A DNA stretch of 64,000 nucleotides from Bosea sp. PAMC 26642 (lineage in GTDB: Bacteria; Pseudomonadota; Alphaproteobacteria; Rhizobiales; Beijerinckiaceae). The notes below the pieces were generated by a model. It did not search any database. It was not told where the DNA came from and was given only the letters and a program-made list of their open reading frames with translations. Positions 18,021 through 26,345 of the stretch are shown piece by piece; position 1 is the stretch's first letter, and every line of letters begins with the position of its first letter. The DNA is taken from positions 5,053,501-5,117,500 of the forward strand of contig NZ_CP014301.1 of the NCBI RefSeq assembly GCF_001562255.1, in the 5' to 3' direction. The translations under genes and the position numbers were made by a program.

Positions 18021-19103
18021 ATGAAGACCATCCACCTGAAGACCGTTTCGCTTACGTTGCTGTTCGCCACGAGCGCGCTGACCCCCGTTCTTGCCCAGAC
18101 GGCGGCGCCTGCCCCGGCGGCCATGGTCATGACTGCCTCCAAGCCCGACGTCGACATGGCCGAGGTCCTTTCCGTGCTCGCCGGCCTCGGCGGCAAGCCG
18201 ATCGAAAGCCTGGAGCCGAGCGAGGCGCGCAAGCAGCCGACGCCGACCGATGCGGTGATGAAGATCATCAAGGACAAGAAGCTCGACGTGAAGCCGCATG
18301 AAGGTCTTAAGGTCTCCAACAGCCGCTTCGCCGACATGGGCAACCTGAAGCTGCGCTGGTATGTGCCAGAGAACGCGACCAAGGAGTCGAACCTGCCGAT
18401 CATCGTTTATTTCCGCGGCGGCGGCTGGGTGATCGCCGATCTCGACGTCTATGACTCGACGCCGGCGGCGCTGGCGAAGCAGACCGGCGCGGCTGTCGTC
18501 TCCGTCGACTATCCGATGGGCCCGGAGAACAAGTTCCCTGCCGCCCATGACGAGGCGATCGAGGCCTACAAATACGTCCTGAAGAACGCGCAGGGCTGGG
18601 GCTACGACGCCACCAAGATCGCGCTTGTCGGCGAAAGCGCCGGCGGCAACTTGGCGATCAACACCGCCATCGCCGCCCGCGACCAGAACCTGGCCAAGCC
18701 AGTGGCGATCGTCTCGGTCTATCCGGTGGTGACCACAAGCATGGACACGCCGTCGGAGAAGGAGCAGGCGGCTGCCAAGCCGTTGAACACGCCGATGATG
18801 GCCTGGTTCGTCCAGCACGCCACCAATGGCGGCAGCGACACGCAGGACCCGAGGCTCAACCTGGTTGCGGCTAATCTCAAGGGCCTGCCGCCAACCACCG
18901 TTATCAATGCCGAGATCGACCCGCTGAAGTCGGACGGCGACCTGATCGTTGCCAAACTCAGGGAATCCGGCGTCGCGACCACGCACCAGATCTACACCGG
19001 CGTGACGCACGAGTTCTTCGGCATGGACGCCGTCGTCGCCAAGGCCAAGGAAGCACAGGCTCTGGCCGTGGCCCAGATCAAGAAGGGCTTCGGCGGCATG
19101 TGA
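18021..19103 (+). CDS. Exported alpha/beta hydrolase (HSL-type esterase)
   Basis: A 360-residue protein with a Sec signal (MKTIHLKTVSLTLLFATSAL, cleavage near LAQTA). The alpha/beta-hydrolase-3 fold follows: oxyanion-hole region YFRGGGWVIADLD, nucleophile elbow GESAGGN, acid in NAEIDPLKSDGD and His in VTHEFFGMD. The usual HGGG motif of this family is RGGG here, a substitution of the normally conserved His. The preceding GAGGA supports the ATG at 18021. The substrate is unknown; a short-chain ester or lactone is likely. It is divergent from the aldehyde oxidoreductase operon. Confidence 0.85.
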   Translation: MKTIHLKTVSLTLLFATSALTPVLAQTAAPAPAAMVMTASKPDVDMAEVLSVLAGLGGKPIESLEPSEARKQPTPTDAVMKIIKDKKLDVKPHEGLKVSNSRFADMGNLKLRWYVPENATKESNLPIIVYFRGGGWVIADLDVYDSTPAALAKQTGAAVVSVDYPMGPENKFPAAHDEAIEAYKYVLKNAQGWGYDATKIALVGESAGGNLAINTAIAARDQNLAKPVAIVSVYPVVTTSMDTPSEKEQAAAKPLNTPMMAWFVQHATNGGSDTQDPRLNLVAANLKGLPPTTVINAEIDPLKSDGDLIVAKLRESGVATTHQIYTGVTHEFFGMDAVVAKAKEAQALAVAQIKKGFGGM

Positions 19104-19173
19104 CCATTACGCGGCGTTTTGCGGATTACCTGAACGATCCCCGTTTGCGCCAGCGATTATTCTGAAAGTAGGT

Positions 19174-19190
19174 CCCGCTCCCGGAGCGGG
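19174..19190 (+). terminator. Candidate hairpin terminator after esterase gene
   Basis: CCCGCTC-CCG-GAGCGGG forms a 7-bp GC-rich stem with a 3-base loop, 70 bases after the esterase stop. No T-run follows, so it may be a weak or factor-dependent terminator. Confidence 0.4.
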
Positions 19191-19239
19191 CCCGTGGTCT
19201 CTTTCGATCCCCATCTATCTATCCCATCGGAGCTTGATC

Positions 19240-19923
19240 TTGGATCGCCGTACTGCGCTTTGGAGCCTTGCCGGAACGTTCGCCGCCGGCCCGGCGATGG
19301 CCGCCGCCACCGTCACGATCGATCGCAGCGATGGCGTGGGTGCCGGGCGCAGACCGGCCGTGCTGCTCCTCCATGGTGCCGACGGCATCACCCGCCGCTC
19401 GCAGTATCAATTCGCTTCTGCAGCCCTGTCCGCCCAGGGCTACACCGTGCTGTTTCCGCATTATTTCGAGCTCTCCCGCGAACGCCGTGCCTCCTACGGC
19501 GAAATCGGCACCAAGTATCCGCTCTGGCTCGGCGGGTTGAGGAAGGTCATCGATGAGGTGCTGGCCGATCCGGCGATCGACCCCGCCCGGTTTGCCTTGG
19601 TCGGCGTCTCCCTTGGCGGTGCGCTGGCCTTGTCGCTGGCCGCGCAGGACCGACGCATCAAGGCCGTGATCAGCTATTTCGGGTTCCGGCCGGGCGATCT
19701 TGATGCCGGCAAGCCGCAGGCTCCAACGCTGATCCTGCACGGCGACGCCGACCGTGTCGTGCCGGTGCGGAACGCCGACCAGATCGAGGCCACGCTCCGG
19801 GCGAGGGGCGTGCCCGTCGAGAAGCATATCTATCCTGGCGAGGGGCACGGCTTCAGTGGTGCGTCCCAGCTCGACGCCGCCACCCGCTCCGCCGACTTCC
19901 TCGGCCGCCAGCTCGGGCGCTGA
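19240..19923 (+). CDS. Dienelactone hydrolase-family protein, exported
   Basis: A 227-residue alpha/beta hydrolase with an N-terminal export signal (LDRRTALWSLAGTFAAG, cleavage near AMAAA). The catalytic triad is Ser in GVSLGG, Asp in LHGDADRVVPV and His in GEGHGF. True dienelactone hydrolases use Cys as nucleophile; this member has Ser. Start: TTG at 19240 is favoured because CGGAG is seven bases upstream and gives an MDRR-like leader; TTG at 19234 is the alternative. It probably hydrolyses an ester or lactone in the periplasm. Confidence 0.8.
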   Translation: MDRRTALWSLAGTFAAGPAMAAATVTIDRSDGVGAGRRPAVLLLHGADGITRRSQYQFASAALSAQGYTVLFPHYFELSRERRASYGEIGTKYPLWLGGLRKVIDEVLADPAIDPARFALVGVSLGGALALSLAAQDRRIKAVISYFGFRPGDLDAGKPQAPTLILHGDADRVVPVRNADQIEATLRARGVPVEKHIYPGEGHGFSGASQLDAATRSADFLGRQLGR

Positions 19924-19952
19924 GTTCCCCGCGATCACGGGCCGGTGCGATG

Positions 19953-20468
19953 TCATCCCGACAATCGCGTCGACCAGTGCTGCGCGAGCGGTCCGCCGTC
20001 GCCCTGGACTGGGTCCAGCCGCGGGATAGCGAGGTGGCGCATGTCGCGGAGCAGAGCAGCCGTCGCCGCCTCGCGCATGATTTCACCGCCCTGGCCGGGC
20101 GGATAGGCGCCCACCACCAAGAGGTCGCTGCTTGCGCTCGCACGGCAGTGTCCAGTGCCAACAGGCAGCAGCAGGACATCACCGGCCTTCGCCGCGATCG
20201 TCTCACCTCCCTCGCCGCCGATGACCAGATCCACGCTCCCGGCGGCGATCCCGAGAACCTCATGGCCGGTCGCGTGATAGTGATGGAAGTCGTAGATCCC
20301 GTTGCGCCATTGCGGGGGCCAGCCATTGGCCTCGAACCGCGTTTCCATCTCAGCGGCGAGGTCGGCGCTCTTCGGCTCAAAAGCGCCTCGGTAAAGGATG
20401 ACCGGCAGGGCCGGGTTGTTAGGCACGAAGCCGCGGGCTTCGGGTCGAAGAAGAACCAGTTCTTTCAT
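19953..20468 (-). CDS. Cupin-fold protein (YjlB-like)
   Basis: A protein of about 171 residues with a cupin barrel. The first motif region is YDFHHYHATGHEVLGIAAGS, rich in His and with a Glu in the metal-ligand order; the second motif is AGDVLLLPVGTGHC. This is the pattern of the YjlB group of uncharacterised cupins. Two ATGs are possible, 20474 and 20468; AGGA is two and eight bases upstream respectively, so 20468 is preferred. It sits alone, convergent with the hydrolase. Function unknown. Confidence 0.75.
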   Translation of the reverse strand: MKELVLLRPEARGFVPNNPALPVILYRGAFEPKSADLAAEMETRFEANGWPPQWRNGIYDFHHYHATGHEVLGIAAGSVDLVIGGEGGETIAAKAGDVLLLPVGTGHCRASASSDLLVVGAYPPGQGGEIMREAATAALLRDMRHLAIPRLDPVQGDGGPLAQHWSTRLSG

Positions 20469-20530
20469 CTGCATCGTCCTGCTTGGAATGCGGATCGTGC
20501 GCCGATAACCAGCAGCTCCGACGCCGGTTC

Positions 20531-20857
20531 CTACCGGCAGGCGGGCAGTGCAAGCCCGGCTGCGGCTGCCAGTGCGATCGCCAGCATGGACAAGCCGTCC
20601 AGCGTCAGCGCCGCGCGCGGAAGGAAGCCGTTAACGCCCTCGATGGGCAGCGACCGCAGCTGTCTGGCGGCGTGCAGAACCAAAACCGCGGCCGCGATGG
20701 CCGTCGCGACCATCACGACGAATGTGTGCCAGGGCCCGGCATCGGCCCGGCACAGGATCGACTCCAGGGCGTAGATGATGAGGAAGTGCGCGGCCCAGAC
20801 GATCGGCCCCGTCAGGGCAGAAGCGGCACGCATCATCGGCAACGTCGGTTTGCTCAT
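20531..20857 (-). CDS. Small integral membrane protein of the oxidase operon
   Basis: A 108-residue hydrophobic protein starting MSKPTLPMMRAASALTG. Membrane segments lie around IVWAAHFLIIYALESIL, VVMVATAIAAAVLVLHA and LSMLAIALAAAAGLAL. The start overlaps the stop of the subunit I-III gene by ATGA, so it is co-translated with the oxidase. Small membrane proteins in this position are often subunit-IV-like or assembly partners, but I recognise no named family. Confidence 0.75.
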   Translation of the reverse strand: MSKPTLPMMRAASALTGPIVWAAHFLIIYALESILCRADAGPWHTFVVMVATAIAAAVLVLHAARQLRSLPIEGVNGFLPRAALTLDGLSMLAIALAAAAGLALPACR

Positions 20858-23394
20858 GAAGCGACCATCCGCGGGAAGCCATGGGTCAGCAGCAGGCCGA
20901 ACAGGCTTTGGCCGATCGCGTACGCCCAGAATAGCGCCAGATTGTCGAACACCACGCGCCGGACCGAGGTCAGCCGTCCGGCGAGGATGCGGGCGATGGC
21001 GAAGCCGGCCATGACCAGCACCGCGCCGGCGATCTGCAGCTGCAGCGCCGCATTGGCATAGACCATCGCGGCATAGCCGCTGGCTTGCGGGCGCAAGCCA
21101 TCGCGCCAGTGCGACAGGCTGTCGAGCGCGAGCCCCAACAGCAGCGCCAGCATGCCGAGCACGATCAGCAGGGAAAGGCTGACCATCGCCCCACCTTTGC
21201 GGGTCAGTAGGCGATGGGCGCTGAACAGCAGGACCGCGCTCGCGACCAGCAGCCCGACGGGAGCGAGCGGCGACCAGGCCGAGGTCAGCGCGGAGGCCTG
21301 CGGCCAGTTCTGCGGCGCGACGGTCCAGAGATAGAGGTAGCCGAACAGATAGGAGAGATAGAGCGCGGCGGAGACCAGCATCAGGATCACCATCGCCCAC
21401 CAGCTGTGCGACAGCGTACCGGACGCGTAGGTCGGCAGGACGATGCCGCCGCCGATATCGACCTCCTCGGAAGGGGCGGGATCGCTGTCCCACATCCAGG
21501 CGATGATCGAAACGACCGCCAGCACGCCGCAAATCGAGGCCAGCACGACGGCCTTGACAGTAAGCAGCAGGAAGAAGCCTGCGGTGAAGACCGCAGCGGC
21601 CAGATGAGCCCAGCCCGGTCCGCTCAGCCGCATCACATATTGCGGCTCCGCCTCGACCGGGGAGGTCACGATCGTTTCGCGCATGCCGGTCGCGGTGCGC
21701 GGCAGGTAATAGCGCCCCGCATCCACGGCGTCGGCTAGGCCCGGCTGACGCCAGAGCGGCTCGCGCGACGTCACGCGCGGCGTGCTACGAATGCCGAAGC
21801 TGTGGTTAGGCAGCCATTCCAGCGTGCCCGCACCCCAGACATTGCCGGCGGGCTCGCGGCTCGTGAGCCGCAGATTGCGGGCGACATCGATCAAGAACAC
21901 CATGATGCCGGCCGCCAGCATGAAGGCGCCGATGGTGGAGACGAGGTTGAGCCAGTCCCAGCCCATGCCGGCCGGATAGGTGTAGACGCGGCGCGGCATC
22001 CCGATCAGCCCGGTGATGTGCATCGGCAGGAAGGCGATGTTGAAGCCGGCGAAGATCAGGCCGAAGGCCCATTTGCCCAAGCGCTCCGACAGCGGCCGCG
22101 AGCTGAAGGCCGGCGTCCAGTAGTAGACCGCAGCGAACAGCGGGAAGACCATGCCGCCGAACAGCACGTAATGCAGGTGGGCGACGACGAAGTAGCTGTC
22201 ATGCGCCTGCCGGTCGAACGGCACCATCGCCACCATCACCCCGGTCAGTCCACCGAGCGTGAAGATCGTAAGGAAGCCGATGACGAAGAGCGAAGCGACG
22301 GTGACCCTGAGCCGTCCCGCCGCGATCGTCGCGATCCAGGCGAATATCTGGATGCCGCTGGGGATCGCGACCGCCATGCTCGCCGCCGAGAAGAAGCTGA
22401 GCGAGCGGGCCGGGATGCCGGTGGTGAACATGTGGTGGACCCACAGTCCAAACGAGAAGAAGCCGACCGCGATCAGCGCCACGACGATCAGCCGGTAGCC
22501 GACGATCGGCGTGCCGGTCATCGTCGGCACGATCATCGAGACCATCCCCGCCGCCGGCAGGAAGATGATGTAGACCTCCGGGTGACCGAAGAACCAGAAC
22601 AGATGCTGCCAGAGCAGCGGGTCGCCGCCGCGCTCGGCGATGAAGAACGGCCAGTCGAAGGCGCGCTCGAGCTCGAGCAGGATCGTCGCCAGGATCACGG
22701 CCGGGAAGGCGAAGACGATCATCCCGGCGAAGATCAGCATGGTCCAGGCGAAGATCGGCATTCGCGCCAGCGTCATGCCGGGCGCCCGGGTCCGCAGCAC
22801 GCCGACGATGATCTCGATCGCGCCGGCGATCGCCGAGATCTCGATAAAGCCGATGCCGAGCAGCCACCAGTCGGCACCGACGCCAGGCGAGAAGCGCGCG
22901 CCGGTCAGGGGCGGGTACATGAACCAGCCGCCCGAGGGCGCGACGCCGAAGAACAGCGTGCAGAAGAAGACGATGCCGCCGACGAAATAGGCCCAGAAGG
23001 CAAATGCGCCAAGCCTGGGGAAGGGCATGTCGCGGGCGCCGAGCATCGCCGGCAGCAAGAGCACGCCGACCGCCTCGACGGCCGGTACGGCAAACAGGAA
23101 CATCATCACCGTGCCGTGCATGGTGAAGATCTGGTTGTAGGTCTCCTGCGAGAGAAAGTCATTGCCCGGCAAGGCCAGTTGCAGCCGGATCAGCAATCCC
23201 AGGATGCCGGCTGCCAGGAAGAACAGGAAGGCCGTGGCGATGTAGAAATAGCCGATGACCGTGTTGTTGACGTCGCTGATGATGCGCCATCCCTTGGGGC
23301 CCGCCCAGACCTTCTCCAGCGCGGCAAGCTCGCCCGCCGGCCTCGGCAGGAGATTGGGGTAGGTCGGATCGGCGGCCGTCGAAGGTGATGTCAT
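20854..23394 (-). CDS. ctaD: Cytochrome c oxidase subunit I-III fusion (CtaD-CtaE)
   Basis: An 846-residue membrane protein. Residues 1 to about 560 are haem-copper oxidase subunit I: GHPEVY (CuB His cross-linked to Tyr, with the D-channel Glu), WVHHMFTTG (two CuB His), and VVAHLHYVLFGG (haem a3 and a ligands). After a linker near residues 590-610, the C-terminal part has the multi-helix pattern of subunit III, so I and III are fused, as in some caa3-type and CoxN-like oxidases. The features are those of a type-A proton-pumping enzyme. The start overlaps the subunit II stop by ATGA. Confidence 0.92.
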   Translation of the reverse strand: MTSPSTAADPTYPNLLPRPAGELAALEKVWAGPKGWRIISDVNNTVIGYFYIATAFLFFLAAGILGLLIRLQLALPGNDFLSQETYNQIFTMHGTVMMFLFAVPAVEAVGVLLLPAMLGARDMPFPRLGAFAFWAYFVGGIVFFCTLFFGVAPSGGWFMYPPLTGARFSPGVGADWWLLGIGFIEISAIAGAIEIIVGVLRTRAPGMTLARMPIFAWTMLIFAGMIVFAFPAVILATILLELERAFDWPFFIAERGGDPLLWQHLFWFFGHPEVYIIFLPAAGMVSMIVPTMTGTPIVGYRLIVVALIAVGFFSFGLWVHHMFTTGIPARSLSFFSAASMAVAIPSGIQIFAWIATIAAGRLRVTVASLFVIGFLTIFTLGGLTGVMVAMVPFDRQAHDSYFVVAHLHYVLFGGMVFPLFAAVYYWTPAFSSRPLSERLGKWAFGLIFAGFNIAFLPMHITGLIGMPRRVYTYPAGMGWDWLNLVSTIGAFMLAAGIMVFLIDVARNLRLTSREPAGNVWGAGTLEWLPNHSFGIRSTPRVTSREPLWRQPGLADAVDAGRYYLPRTATGMRETIVTSPVEAEPQYVMRLSGPGWAHLAAAVFTAGFFLLLTVKAVVLASICGVLAVVSIIAWMWDSDPAPSEEVDIGGGIVLPTYASGTLSHSWWAMVILMLVSAALYLSYLFGYLYLWTVAPQNWPQASALTSAWSPLAPVGLLVASAVLLFSAHRLLTRKGGAMVSLSLLIVLGMLALLLGLALDSLSHWRDGLRPQASGYAAMVYANAALQLQIAGAVLVMAGFAIARILAGRLTSVRRVVFDNLALFWAYAIGQSLFGLLLTHGFPRMVAS

Positions 23395-24368
23395 GTCAGG
23401 CTCGCCAGATAGGCCGCCAGGGCCTGCAGCTCTTCATCGGAAAAGATCCTGAACTCGGGCATCAGGTTGCCTGGCTTGACCGATTGTCCATGCGCGATGA
23501 AGCGGGCGAGGTTCTCGGGCGTGTTGGGAATCGTGGCGGCGGTCAGGGCACGCCGGCCGCCGATGCGCGACAGGTCGGGCCCGACCACGCCTGCGGCCGC
23601 CGTGCCGCGCACCGCGTGACAGGCGCCGCAGCCGGCGGATTCGAACAGGGCCCGGCCGCGCTCCTGGCCCGCGCGGGCCGGCGGCGCTGCTGCGGCGGCG
23701 AGCCAGGCCTCGAACTCGGCCGGCGGCAGGGCTACGATCTCCAGCGCCATCAGCGCATGGGGGCCGCCGCAATACTCGGCGCACTGGCCGCGATACACGC
23801 CCGGTCGTTCGGCCTTCAGCCGAAGCGTGTTGGTGCGGCCAGGAATCATGTCGAGCTTGCCGCCGAGGCTCGGCACCCAGAAGGAATGGATCACATCGGC
23901 CGAGCGCAGCACGATATCGATCTCGCGCCCGACCGGGATGCGCAGCTCATTGGCCTCTGCGACCGGCTTTCCGTCGGCGCCGGCATAGGCGACGCGCCAC
24001 CACCACTGCTCGCCGGTGACCTCGATGCGCAGGGCGGCGGGCCGGTCGGTCGCGATCGTCTCGCGCATCAGCCAGACCCCGTAGCCGAGCAGTACCGTCA
24101 GCGTCACTACCGGAAAGGCGATGCCGCCGAGCTTGATCGCGCGGTCCGAGCCAAGCAGGCGCCGCGTGCGATCCGATCCGCCAATGGCAAGGGCCAAGGC
24201 TGCACCGACGATCAGCAGGATGACGCCCGCGCCTGCAAACAGGATCAAAGTCAGGAGCGCGACGCGGCTTGCCTCGTCGCCGGCCGGGGCGAGGGCGGAC
24301 TGGATCCCGGTGCAGCCCGATATGAGCAGAGCGCCCATGGCGATGCCGGGCAGGGCCGGGCTCGTCAT
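23391..24368 (-). CDS. ctaC: Cytochrome c oxidase subunit II with C-terminal cytochrome c domain
   Basis: A 325-residue caa3-type subunit II. It starts as a lipoprotein (LLISGC lipobox at residues 14-19). Two membrane helices are followed by the WWWRVAY electron-entry motif, the CuA centre (IHSFWVP and CAEYCGGPHALM), and a class I c-haem domain with CGACH and a distal Met near GNLMPEF. Electrons from a soluble or membrane cytochrome pass through the haem domain to CuA. It overlaps the triheme cytochrome gene by ATGA. Confidence 0.92.
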   Translation of the reverse strand: MTSPALPGIAMGALLISGCTGIQSALAPAGDEASRVALLTLILFAGAGVILLIVGAALALAIGGSDRTRRLLGSDRAIKLGGIAFPVVTLTVLLGYGVWLMRETIATDRPAALRIEVTGEQWWWRVAYAGADGKPVAEANELRIPVGREIDIVLRSADVIHSFWVPSLGGKLDMIPGRTNTLRLKAERPGVYRGQCAEYCGGPHALMALEIVALPPAEFEAWLAAAAAPPARAGQERGRALFESAGCGACHAVRGTAAAGVVGPDLSRIGGRRALTAATIPNTPENLARFIAHGQSVKPGNLMPEFRIFSDEELQALAAYLASLT

Positions 24369-25546
24369 GGGGTTGCCTTGCCCGCAGATGGCGAGAGGCT
24401 CGCGAAATAGGCCGCGAGATCGGCTGCCTGCTCCGGGCTCAGCCGGCGTGCGATCGGCGCCATGATCATGCCGGTCTCGCTGCGATCGTTGAGGCCGGCA
24501 CGCCAGACGCCCAGTTGGCCGGACAGATAGCGCGCGGATTGCCCCGCAAGCCGGGGATAATCCGGCCGCGCCTCCGGACCATGACAGCTCAGGCAGGCGG
24601 GAACACCGCGCGACGGCACGCCCTCGCGGGCCAGCACCGCACCACGCTCCAGGGCTCCGGCATCGGCCGACGGATCTGATGAAATCGGCGAAGGCAGGCC
24701 GGCGTAGTAGGTCGCGAGCTGTTCGATGGCGCGGTCGGACAATCCTGATACCGCCATTTGCATCACGCCGCTTGGTCGCGTCCCCGCTGCATAGGCTCGC
24801 AACGCGCTGGCGAGCATATCCCTGGGCTGGCCGTGAAGGATCGGCACCAGACGGCTTAGCGGCGCCGCCTCCGCGCCATGGCAGCGCGCGCAGGCACCGA
24901 CGGCGTCGGGCGGCGTCGCGCCTGTCGCGATCGACCGACCGTCCTGTGGCTTGGGTTCGACCTCACCCAGCGCCAGCGCGCGATAACTCTGGGCGTCGAG
25001 CGACGGCAGCTTGCGCAGGAAGGCCACCAGCGCCCAGACCTCGTCCTCGCGGTCCAACGCCGGCCAGCCCGGCATACCCGCATATTTCAGCCCGTGCCTG
25101 ATGATCCAGAACAGCTCGCCATCGGTCCAGAGGCCGACCTTGTCCGCAAGATCGGGGGGCGGCGGCAGCATGGCGGCGGAGACCGGCGTGATCGGCGTGC
25201 CCGGAGTGCCATGGCAATAGGCGCAGCCGGCATGGAAATGCCCGGCTCCCAGCCGGATCATGTCGGCGTCCTCGCCGGCGGGCAGGGTGGTATCGGGTGC
25301 GCGGGCCCTAACCGAGTTCTCCATGCCAAAGCGCAGGATGGCATCGACGAAGCGGAAATGACCCGTGCTTGCCGCAACGTTGTAGACGCCCAGCCACGCA
25401 AACAGCGTTGCGCCGACCAGAACCGCGACGACAAGCGCCGATGCGGCGAGCGCGACGCGGCGCCAGCTCGCCAGCGCCGACAGGCTTGCCGACCTAGCGC
25501 GCGCGAGCAGCGACATCGCCATCCGCCCGGTGCGAGGAAGGCTCAT
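24365..25546 (-). CDS. Membrane-anchored triheme cytochrome c
   Basis: A protein of about 390 residues with an N-terminal membrane anchor (ALAASALVVAVLVGATLFAW) and three CxxCH haem sites: CAYCH, CARCH and CLSCH. The order resembles three tandem class I cytochrome domains, like the cytochrome subunits of periplasmic alcohol and aldehyde dehydrogenases. It lies between the caa3 subunits and ctaG in one operon and is divergent from a PQQ dehydrogenase, so it is a good candidate for the link between the dehydrogenase and the oxidase. The start could also be the ATG at 25522 or 25516, which would reduce the overlap with ctaG. Confidence 0.88.
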   Translation of the reverse strand: MSLPRTGRMAMSLLARARSASLSALASWRRVALAASALVVAVLVGATLFAWLGVYNVAASTGHFRFVDAILRFGMENSVRARAPDTTLPAGEDADMIRLGAGHFHAGCAYCHGTPGTPITPVSAAMLPPPPDLADKVGLWTDGELFWIIRHGLKYAGMPGWPALDREDEVWALVAFLRKLPSLDAQSYRALALGEVEPKPQDGRSIATGATPPDAVGACARCHGAEAAPLSRLVPILHGQPRDMLASALRAYAAGTRPSGVMQMAVSGLSDRAIEQLATYYAGLPSPISSDPSADAGALERGAVLAREGVPSRGVPACLSCHGPEARPDYPRLAGQSARYLSGQLGVWRAGLNDRSETGMIMAPIARRLSPEQAADLAAYFASLSPSAGKATP

Positions 25547-26192
25547 CGCCGGTGTCGAGGCGCGCCAGCATCTGCGCGGCCAGGATTATGCCGACGACCA
25601 GATAGCTCAGCGGGCAGGCGGTGATCATCAGCAAGCCCGCAAGCTGCTGGTCGGCCAGCGTCGAGGGTCCTGTCGTGCATAGTGCCAACACGAGCCCGGG
25701 CAACTCATAGAGATCGCGCTGGGCGAAGATCAGCAGGGCGCCGAGCAGACAGGCAAGCTTCCCGGTCAGCATCAGGGCGGCAAGCGAGCGCCATCCTTGC
25801 GACGAACCGGCAGCGATCACGGCGCTCCAGAAAACCACGGCCGAGAGCGCCAGCAGAATGAAAAGCAGGACCTGCAGGAACGCGAACTGCGCCGTGGCCT
25901 GCTGGATGGCAGGGGCATGCCAAGCCCAGAGCAAAAGCATCTGGAGCAGGCCGGCGATCCAGATCGCCTGCGGCCCGCCCGGCGCGAACCGGGCACCCAG
26001 TCCAAGTGCGGCCAGCGGGGCTACAACATTCATCACGGCGAGATGCTGGAGCATCTGGAGCGAAAGCGGGCCGATCTCGACCATCGCGACCGTAACGAGG
26101 CCAACGCCCGCAACCAGGCCGGCGCTGACCAGCGCCGCCGCGGCGCCGTCGCCACCGCTCGTCGCGACGCTGTGATCGGAAATGCCTTGCAA
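25494..26192 (-). CDS. ctaG: Cytochrome c oxidase assembly protein, caa3 CtaG family
   Basis: A polytopic membrane protein of about 232 residues. LQMLQHLAVMNVVAPLAALG and LLLWAWHAPAIQQA match the caa3_CtaG family, a multi-helix protein needed for CuB/oxidase assembly that is unrelated to Cox11. The frame runs open far upstream, over the PQQ dehydrogenase on the other strand, but that part has no membrane pattern. TTG at 26192 is proposed because GGGGGA lies about eight bases upstream. First gene of the oxidase operon. Confidence 0.8.
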   Translation of the reverse strand: MQGISDHSVATSGGDGAAAALVSAGLVAGVGLVTVAMVEIGPLSLQMLQHLAVMNVVAPLAALGLGARFAPGGPQAIWIAGLLQMLLLWAWHAPAIQQATAQFAFLQVLLFILLALSAVVFWSAVIAAGSSQGWRSLAALMLTGKLACLLGALLIFAQRDLYELPGLVLALCTTGPSTLADQQLAGLLMITACPLSYLVVGIILAAQMLARLDTGDEPSSHRADGDVAARAR

Positions 26193-26345
26193 GTCGCGTG
26201 TCCCCCCTGACGGGCAACGATCTGTCCGGCCCTGTGGTTCCGCCGGCACGGCCATGCACGCAAACGCCTGAGAACCAAAGCCCCGGGCCGACGTTGAGCT
26301 TCCATGACCTGCCGGCCGTCCGTCGGCGAAAGGAGACAAAACCTC

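Noticed and set aside
20531..21532. Open frame of 333 codons on the minus strand across the oxidase gene
   Set aside because: Only the last 108 codons have coding character (the small membrane protein). The rest is the subunit I-III gene read in another frame.
21802..23388. 528-codon plus-strand open frame opposite the oxidase subunit I gene
   Set aside because: Arg/Asp/His-rich shadow of a GC-rich membrane protein gene on the other strand; no motifs or ribosome site.
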